NCBI RefSeq assembly: GCF_964199755.1
Contig: NC_133896.1
Location: 86,350,215 to 86,414,214 of the forward strand
Reading direction: 5' to 3'
Length of the DNA: 64,000 nt
DNA from: Larus michahellis
Lineage: Eukaryota > Chordata > Aves > Charadriiformes > Laridae
Position 1 is the stretch's first letter. Every line of letters begins with the position of its first letter. The notes under the pieces were generated by a model, which was not told where the DNA came from, searched no databases, and saw only the letters and a program-made list of their open reading frames with translations. Below are positions 55,901 through 64,000 of this stretch, in pieces. A program made the position numbers and the translations under genes.

Positions 55901-58769
55901 CATTTGCAGCAGTACTGTAACAGACGCTGAGAATACATTAAATGCTTTCCTAATGTCACATTCCCACGTCTGCAATCATGGTAATTGCCTCAGTGAAGTT
56001 TTGCAATTGCAAACGAGCAGGAAGCCATCTGCAAAGGAATCTGTCTATTAAGATGTGGCCCCTACTCTGAAAGTGCTTGAAAAGCCCCAGCACATTTCTT
56101 GGGCTAAAGATAAAAAAAATAAAGGTCAGACTCCTGCAGCAATATGGAAAGTATCCAGAATGTATTCCAGTGATCCAAGGAATAGACTGACTTTTGCTTC
56201 AGGACTGTGCTAATTAGACACCACTAACTACATCTGAATAGAATTAAGTCTAATTTAAGGCCCTTTCTGAGCTCCAGGGCAATGTAGGCTTGTCCTAAAA
56301 AAAGAAATTACCGACTGCTGACAACAGGTGTCAGCAACAGAAGCAGCTGAAGCAGGGCTGAATGTGAATTAGCTGCAAGTGTAGACAAGGACAAACTACC
56401 TTCAGCGCTGTTCCTGCAGCCACGCTGAAGACCTCGCTGGAAAGATGGAGGAACATGGCAAGCAGAGCAGATATGAACCAGAACATTCCCGACTACAGGT
56501 ACCCTTGCCAATGCGTGCAGATAACCAGCGCAGCTCTAATTTTTGTGGTGTAGATAAGGTTTGTTCTAGCACCACACATGTCAAAAGCACCTCAGGTTCC
56601 CATAGGAGTTCTTGGGTGGCAGCCAAGGGGAATATTTTGCAAAGAGTACCCACTCCCTTCCTCTTACTTCTTCCTCCTGCCCTGCAGTCCACAGGGATTC
56701 CCCGAACGAGGGACCAGGTGTTTCGCTCCTCTTTTCCGTTTTTCCAACCTCATTTCCCCCATGCTCCTCCTTCCCTGTGTCCTCAGGTGCGTATGTCCTG
56801 CACACCGCACTGTGCATCCATGTCAAATCCAGCAGGAAAGTTTCTACAAAGGCCTTCGACAAACAAGAGGAGCAGAACGCCATCGGCCCCACCGGCCCTC
56901 TTGCTGGCAGCTATTTTGCTACCATTTCCTGCTGGCTCCTACGCCATCTCTCGCATCATGTTTCTTTAGTGACATCCCGTGCCGCCTCTTCTCCCCCTTG
57001 CTCTTTTGCTTTTAAATATACATTGAAGATGCTTTGTTTCCATGCCCTTTCTCGGTAATTTATCCCATATGCGTGCATGACTCTTTGCATGAAATGCTTT
57101 TGCCCAAGTCCTCTGCAGCCGTTTTTTTATGTTTTGGTTTTATTTTTAATATATTTTTGCCATCATGTTCCTTTTCTCCACTGCTTTCAAAATCAGGCCA
57201 GTTTAACCCTTCCAACAGTCCTTCCCCACTTCCACAAGCACAAATATCAGTTTGATGTGGCCCCTTATCTTCGGTTCCCCATCCCCGTCCGTATACCCTC
57301 CCCACCAAGAGAGCAAGAAAAACGGGTTTGCAGTTGGTATTTATTAACAGAACAAACCGAGCAGGTTTAAATTCCTCTGGGCTTGTTTTTGTTTTGGTGC
57401 AAGGGAACGGTAAAGGCAGGCCTGACAGCCGAGGACACACACCCAGGCTCGTCGCTGAGCAGGACACCTGCTCTTCCACAGGCGCAGGGAGGGAGAAGGG
57501 AGCAAATCCAGGCTTGGCGAAAGGGAGGGCAGTTCCACCCATTTCAAAAGAGTCGCGCCCATTTACACCCACTCCAAATTAACGTCCCTATTTTAATTTA
57601 CCTTCGTACCTCCTATTAGAGTAATCTCTCCTCTGACGCCCATTACGAAATCAAAGTTTTGCCAGGGGTTAAGGGTGTTGGACCAAGCTCACAGGCTTTC
57701 TCCATTTATAAGTATTCAGCACTTTCACATAGGTTAGATTTCCTGTAATGGAAAGAAAGCAAATTTCTGCTCCTGATTTGTGACAAAACTGTATAATGGG
57801 CTGTGACCCATACCCGGGCCCAGAATAAAGGCTTTCAATTCTGTATCAAGAAAAACAATTGTGCATATGCTCACCTTTCTTGACTTTCCACTGACTTACA
57901 ATATTATATTTGAAGGATGTATGTGCTTAACACTGACTTCAGAAAGCTTGAAGGAGTAAAAGAGAAATGGTGGCAATGGGCAAAAGTTGGGGCCATCATT
58001 GGTGTCAGTGTGGAATTGATACAGCCATCTTCTTGGACATCCCACATCAGGAAGACTTAACTCACCTATTAGATCTTTTCCATTTCCCCTTTTAGGAGCC
58101 AAGGATATCTAGCTAAAGAGTGGCTAGAAAGATTCACTGAGGGAACAAGGCTGCTACGAGGCCACTAAATTCCCATGCTTTCCAATGGGATTTGCCAGTG
58201 CAGATGAAAAGCCCTCGCTTGGAAAGAATGAGTCTGAACTCATTTGGGTCTGAACTCATTCAAATTGACCAAATGTGTCGACTATAAGTCTAATAGCAGA
58301 AAACTTTTCTAAGGGAAGATGATTCATCTCGACCCGGGAGATCACTTTCCATGCCATCTTTTATTCTCTTTACATTGTTTTTGGTTTGTGGGGTTTTTTT
58401 GTACAGTACCTCAGATAAATCAGGGTTTTTGCCACTGAGAACATGTAAGTTTGGGTACTGAGATCATACCACCGAGCCCTCTTGTATCCTAAAGGGACCA
58501 GTTAAACAAACACCTAAATATGCAAAGGAAAAACTGTTCTTTTGTTTCAAAACCCACTGCCAACCCTGATGCTCACCTTCTGCCATAATTTCACTTAGGT
58601 TAAACGCTGGCATGCACCCTCCTGACGCAGGGTGGTGAGGACTGCAGAGACCACCTACGCCAGTTTCACAGAGGACTTTGATTTTTAAAGGCTGGTAGAG
58701 TTGTCTATGATGAATGTTCCTATTCCTAGCAAACATTTATACACTGGCATGCTGATGATGGCTGTAGCG

Positions 58770-59700
58770 AGGCTAAGAGTGTACCAGTCAGTTGAAAGGT
58801 CCATCTAGCTCAATTTCCTGTCTCTGACACCGGCTAAAAGCAAATGCCTAGTGAATAACGTATGAACAGAGCAAGTGTATAACACTATTTCCCAGGAGTA
58901 TTCTCCCAAACTCTAATAGTTTGAAACTCAGGAATTTCCTGGTGGTTTTGTGTTTAATAACCCAGGATGGATTTCCCTTCCGCAAACTTGTTCAATCACC
59001 CCTTGAGCCTATGTAAACTCTCAACACCCACATCTGCTGGCAAGGAGTCCCAGGGCTTCACTACGCCTGATGGGAAGAACTGCTCACCCTGGGTTATTCT
59101 TTAGAATAACCTTCACCTTGACATCTTCTTTGCTTTGTACTGGAAGAAACAGTGAATAACGACCCCCTCCAAGATATACATGGGTTTATAAGCATCTGTC
59201 GTAGATGTCCTCAATCAATCCTCTCCCAGGCTGAAGAATTAGAGAAGCATAAAAGCGCTGGCTTAATTAATTGTTGCTTATAAGTAAGCTGTCCCATGGC
59301 TTGGATGACCTTTGTTATCCTTCTTTGAACATCAACCAGTTCTGCATGTCTTTTCTGATATGGGAAGAACAGACCTGCTCACCGACGTGTGCACACCACA
59401 GACTTGTACAAGGGCAGAGCGAAGATTTCTGACTTGCTCCCTAAAATGAGATGAGGTCTTTGACTTCCGCTGATCCCTGAGGTGGTTTCCTGTATTACAG
59501 CCCATGACTGCATTCCTCCGCGACAGCGGCCAGCACTTAGCCCATTGTTTTCTCTGTGAGGCAAGACCGCTTTTTCCCATATGTATCACCTTGTGTTTAT
59601 CCACAATGACACTAATAATGTACCCACGCTGCATGTTCGGCCTAAGCTGCTCCTCAACGCTCTTCAGCTTTTACCCACCCTCTTCCCAGCGCAGCTTGTT
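58770..59700 (-). mobile_element. Old, diverged CR1-type LINE copy
   Basis: Read on the minus strand it ends with 'gctagatggacctttcaactg', like the 3' end of CR1 families common in turtles and crocodilians. Further upstream it keeps recognisable blocks: 'ggctgaagaatt', 'ctatcata'-like 'tgtcgtagatgtcc', 'gtgaataac', and the 'ccttgccagcag' block. It also extends into the older 5' part ('ttatccacaatg'). Divergence is high and the reading frame is destroyed. Its ends are approximate. Confidence 0.65.
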
Positions 59701-62700
59701 CTTACTTTGCCCACAGAGCATGTGCTAGGGTTGCAACTTGAAAGGCTGGCTTTCATCTAGGTATCAAGCCAGAGGCAAGGAGGCAATATGCCCAGTCCTG
59801 GGCGGGGGGGCGGGGGTAAGAGTGCGGATAACTGTCAAGTACAGGCAGAACCTCAGGCTCAGACACCCGCTTACCTGACCCTTTACACATACCCCAGCTC
59901 CTCACAGCTGAGCCAAAATGAACCACTTCTGACCACAGCCTGTACTCTTAATTTTAAAGGCAATTGATGGCTCATGGACTCTTCCCTCCTCCCTGACACA
60001 TGCTGTAAGAAACAAACGGCAGTGGTTAGAAACCTCATATTTCAACCTTTGTCCCATTACTCTGCCTATATGGGTCACCAATTTACTTAAATGACTCTTA
60101 TTACACACTAATAATTTTTCTTGCCATTTGCACTCCTCCTTGTGTCCTTTGGTCAAACAGCGAATCCATCAAAACCAGACAGACTGACCACACAGGAGAC
60201 CACCCAGCTCCCGGGTGGGCTCCTATAACCCCTGCTCAGCACCGCTCAGCTGCTGCTGCGTTCTTTAAGTGCACATACAGCCCCAGGACCAGTGACTCCA
60301 GTTGAAAGATGTAGCTGATTTTCCTTCCCCTGCTCCTGAGCGTTAAGGCTGGGGGACACCTCTAGTCGCCTGTGAAGAGGGCCGGTACGCAGTGCAACTC
60401 CAAGGACAGAGGGGAAGACCCAGGAAGGGCATGGCATGGCACTGACTAGCCTTTGCCTCCCCAAATCTGGTCCAGAGGGGCTGAGGAACCAAAGAGACCT
60501 GAAGCATAACCTGCCCCCCTTAACCCATTTAGATAGCTATAGAGAAACCAGAATTATAACCAGACATATGGCAAATCTAACATGTTTTAAAAGACTTTCA
60601 TGGTTAGGCATGCCAAAAAGAGATACTAAGATAGGACCTGAAGTACTTGGGATTTGTTTTTAATTTGTGTCATAGGCACATGCTTTATTTATGTGTAGAG
60701 TGACTACTCAGTTAACTTTACAGTGCACATAAACATGAACTACTTGGTACAAGATCCATTTTTATGTGAATGTAAAACATGATTAATGAAAGAAAACCCA
60801 GATATTGCAAGATATTTCATCTGTACCATTTCAAAGTGAATCTGATAAAAGCCAAACGGAACACAAATCTGTATTAAATTAAAGCACCCCACCATTCCCT
60901 CCACCCCTACTCATGAAGTCATTAAAGTGATTTGAGGGAAAAAATGTAAGCTTGGAAAATCAGTTTATTGCTAAACTCAGGATAAAAAAAAATGCAGCTG
61001 CGAATAGCAAACTCTCATTGACTTCACTGGGACCAAATATCACTCTTGTTTCTTAAAGCCTCATAGGTTAATACCAAGGAATTTAAGACAGGAATATAAA
61101 TCACTTTATGCCTGCATGTCATGGGCTGTGTCATCTAAAGTCCTCTCTCTACCAACCTATAATACATATGAAAAAAACTGGAGCAAAATAAGCTAACCTA
61201 ATTTTTGTCTATTTGTATGACTAGAATCTACACTTTCCCATGCATTTATTGGCAGCCTGAAGGAGGGGAATTAACAGTAAAGTGATAAAATTTGGCTGTT
61301 CATAAAGATACTTAGATTGCCTTCCTTATACAAGTTCAGATGCGCTTTACTATGAGAAATTTCATACGGGGTGAGAAATCAGTAAGAAAAAAGGTGGCAG
61401 AATGTGACTTGCAATCATTCAGGCTCATCAAGTTTTGTGAAGAGTCAGAAGTCATGAGCAGTGATCTTGTGGTTGATTGCTAGCCCGATGCTGACAATAT
61501 CCCTTGAAGGCACTCATGTAACAGAGTGCTATATGTGTTTGAATGACAGAAAACTAATCTAAGAAACCAAGAAACACTCTATGTCCCAGAAACATAACCA
61601 CACACACCAGTAAATGACTGTAAACTGTTGGGTCAGAAGCCCTTAGGAAGAGGTGAAGCCCTCCAGAGGCTCAGTGGTTGCTCGAGGTAGCCACTGAGGA
61701 CCCTGTCCAGAGGACAGCATGAAGCAGAGCGGTGTCCAACACATGGGACGTACTGCGAGTGAGGCCAATATAGAAGATAATTGCTGCTGCAATGATTGAA
61801 ACAGACCCAGGAAAGAAACAGAAAGAAATGAGGCACTGAGAGTAGTGTGCACTGAGGAGAACAAATGGCCCAACGCCATCAGAATAAAGACACCTCTGGT
61901 ACATCTGTCCTCCCACAGCTCTGTGCCGGTGGGGCTGACCAGGTCACAGGATCCGTTGCAGACAGGAACCGGTGGTTGCTGTCCTTACCAGCTTTCCACA
62001 GAGACATCTTTCCAAAGGGTTTTCCTGTCTTCCAACTCTGGGCCCTTCTCAGCATTGCATCTATCTCACTCAGCAAGGTTTGACCAATAATTTTCAAGTA
62101 TACCTGTGTTTACTATTCACCCCGCTCACAAGAAATCTGTAGAGTCCCCAAATGGGAGGATGGCTGAGATCTTTCCAGTCTTTAATTCTTTCTTGGGCCA
62201 AGGGGGAGTACTTCAGCATGAAAAGAGAGACCCTCATAATGTGAACAAGTCCTGTGAGGAGCAGCTGAGGGAGCTGGGGTTGTTTAGCCTGGAGAAAAGG
62301 AGGCTGAGGGGAGACCTTATCGCTCTCTACAACTACCTGAAAGGAGGGTGTAGTGCGGTGGGTGTTGGTCTCTTCTCCCAAGTAACAGGCGATCGGACAA
62401 GAGAAAACAGCCTCAAGTTGCGTCAGGGGAGGTTTAGATTGGATATTAGGAAAAATTTCTTCACTGAAAGGGTTATCAAGCATTGGAACAGGCTGCCCAG
62501 GGAAGTGGTTGAGTTGCCATCCCTGGAGGTATTTAAAAGACGGGTAGATGTAGTGCTGAGGGACATGGTTTAGTGCTGGACTTGGCAGTGTTAGGTTTAC
62601 AGTCGGACTTGATGATTTTAAAGGTCTCTTCCAACCTAAATGATTCTATGATTCTATAAACTCATAACTTCTCTTTGAAGACCCCTTTGCAAGACCCCTT

Positions 62701-64000
62701 GATGTGAGAATTGCCATTAGAAGAAAAAGTGTGGCATACGGCCATAGCGCACAGCACTTTTGAGAATTCTGGAGATTAAAGACATAAAGAACAGCAGTCT
62801 CCAAACAACCCTCCCCGCTCCCCCTGCCCATACAAAAGTATTTTTTCTTTACTTTTTTTTTTAAATTAATTAGCATACACGAAAGATATCTCAAAAAATT
62901 GGAAAACAGTCCCTTCCTGAAAAATCTGTGCTCATTTCTGGAATTCATAGATAAAGGTAATTGAACATTAATTTCAGAATTTACCTAGGAGATTCACTGA
63001 TAGTGTGTTTTAAAAGTTATTATGATACCAAATGCAAGGCTGGGCTAGAAACATACCTTGGTTAAATTATCCTGCAGATTTCAAAATATTTCAGACGACG
63101 TCAGCAAGAAAGCAGAAGAGATCAGAACCAAGCTCCCAGGGAAGGCACACAAACAATGACTCATAAAGGAAATTTGTGAAATGTGGGGAAATACTCAGTA
63201 ATTACTTTTTGGTTTTGTTTTGCTTTATTCAAAACAATTAAACAAGGGAACATGAAAAAAAAAAAATGCAGGGAACACCAATAATGAATTTAGCCCAGAC
63301 TGAGTTCATTATTTATGAACACCTACCACCTCTGCAAAAAAAACCAGACAGATTCCAGGCCAGAAAAATTCTCTGGTGAAATGCAGGAAGATGTATCTTG
63401 AAAACTATGATGGAGAGGAAATCATATTTTATTTAAGCACTAGCCTGACTTGCATTGAAATCAGGGAATGCTCTCCATCGACTTCAAAGGGAGCTGGATG
63501 TAGGACAGTAGATGAGAATGGCCTGCAAGCTAAGGTCCTCCTTCAGCCTCACTTGATAAATTCCTCCAGCCCAAGGCCGTGCCCTGTCCGGGTATCACAT
63601 TTCTGTGTCAAAACATGGCACTACTTTATAAAAAACATGTGCCTGTAGCATAAGAGAGGAGAAAGGGAGCAAAGCCCTGCAGGAGTTGTCCCAGGCACTA
63701 GGTGTCACTCTGAACTGTGGGGGAACGGGCAGCACAAGATGGGGAAAATGAAGACCAGGAAGATGAGATTTCCCATCTTAAAAGTGGGACGAAGGCGAGC
63801 AGTGACCCTCCACATCAGGAACCTCATGACTGGGTGTGCAGATGCGATTATAAAACCAGAGATGCTGTTTAAGCGGCAACTCAAACCGAAAAAAAAAACC
63901 CAAAAAGGGATTTTGGGAAACAGAGAAGGGAGAGGTTACAGTGACCGATACAGTCTGTATTCCTGACGCATCGGTCAGGAACCGTCCCAGCCAGCTTTTC
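59701..64000. other. Intergenic around the young CR1
   Basis: AT-richer sequence with no recognised gene. Fragments at 61005-61050 and 63465-63500 carry the 'attgacttcactggga'/'tcgacttcaaaggga' motif of old sauropsid repeats. Confidence 0.55.
62240..62662 (+). mobile_element. CR1 LINE, relatively young 3' end
   Basis: Starts near 'caagtcctgtgaggagcagctgag'. The ORF2 C-terminal frame is uninterrupted to 62573 (signatures [27 protein letters not shown]), then a 3' UTR with 'ggacttgatgattttaaaggtc' and a perfect 'atgattctatgattctat' tail. The clean frame and tail suggest a younger insertion than the other copies. It belongs to a different subfamily from those at 27-28 kb, judged by its 3' UTR. 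Confidence 0.94.

Larger units (their letters stand above)
47051..58769. other. Intergenic with old SINE remnants
   Basis: A GC-rich patch (47280-47700) follows the CR1 copy. The rest is ordinary sequence apart from the two MIR-like remnants and poly-T runs (48101-48135 and 49535-49567). The 212-codon frame at 54114-54752 has no recognisable domain. An AT-rich, repeat-free block at about 52080-52480 could be conserved non-coding sequence. Confidence 0.55.

Overview
The window looks like bird (avian) nuclear DNA. It has CR1-type LINE 3' ends with the typical tail (a 'ttggactagatgat' motif followed by a 'gattctatgattctat' motif), MIR-like old SINEs, long purine microsatellites and very GC-rich islands. 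No bacterial, plasmid or phage architecture is visible. The species cannot be fixed from the sequence alone.

One protein-coding gene can be supported in 64 kb: CDKN1B, encoding the cyclin-dependent kinase inhibitor p27Kip1, on the minus strand. Its promoter and start site lie near 43.0-43.06 kb. The 5' UTR (42480-43007) carries one 40-codon uORF. Coding exon 1 is 42005-42479, coding exon 2 is 41268-41389, and a non-coding exon 3 runs from 39854 to a poly(A) signal at 38562-38567. The spliced protein is 198 aa, the same length as human p27. The 3' UTR keeps two miR-221/222 8-mer sites with a Pumilio site between them, plus a strongly conserved terminal block.

Layout by region. 1-27.16 kb: intergenic, no gene recognised, with old repeat remnants. 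27.16-28.52 kb: two truncated CR1 3' ends. 29.23-29.76 kb: (GAAA)n microsatellite. 35.09-35.66 kb: 575-bp GGAA/GGGA purine tract. 35.75-38.2 kb: CpG-rich island just 3' of CDKN1B, containing GC boxes, a G-quadruplex motif and a perfect ATF4/CHOP-type composite element. 38.55-43.06 kb: CDKN1B. 43.06-46.3 kb: GC-rich upstream flank with a second island near 45.4-46.0 kb. 46.55-47.05 kb: CR1. 48.77-49.94 kb: two MIR-like SINE remnants. 58.77-59.70 kb: an old, diverged CR1 in reverse orientation. 62.24-62.66 kb: a young-looking CR1.

In mammals CDKN1B is flanked by GPR19 (head-to-head) and APOLD1 (same strand, far-upstream first exon). Neither coding exon is in this window, but the two extra islands sit where first exons of those neighbours might be. 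I found no credible undescribed system. The most interesting points concern CDKN1B: a possible intron-retained isoform that loses the T187 degron but regains basic residues, an uninterrupted 24-base poly-C tract at the last 3' splice site, the uORF, and lineage differences at residues 89 and 139-140.
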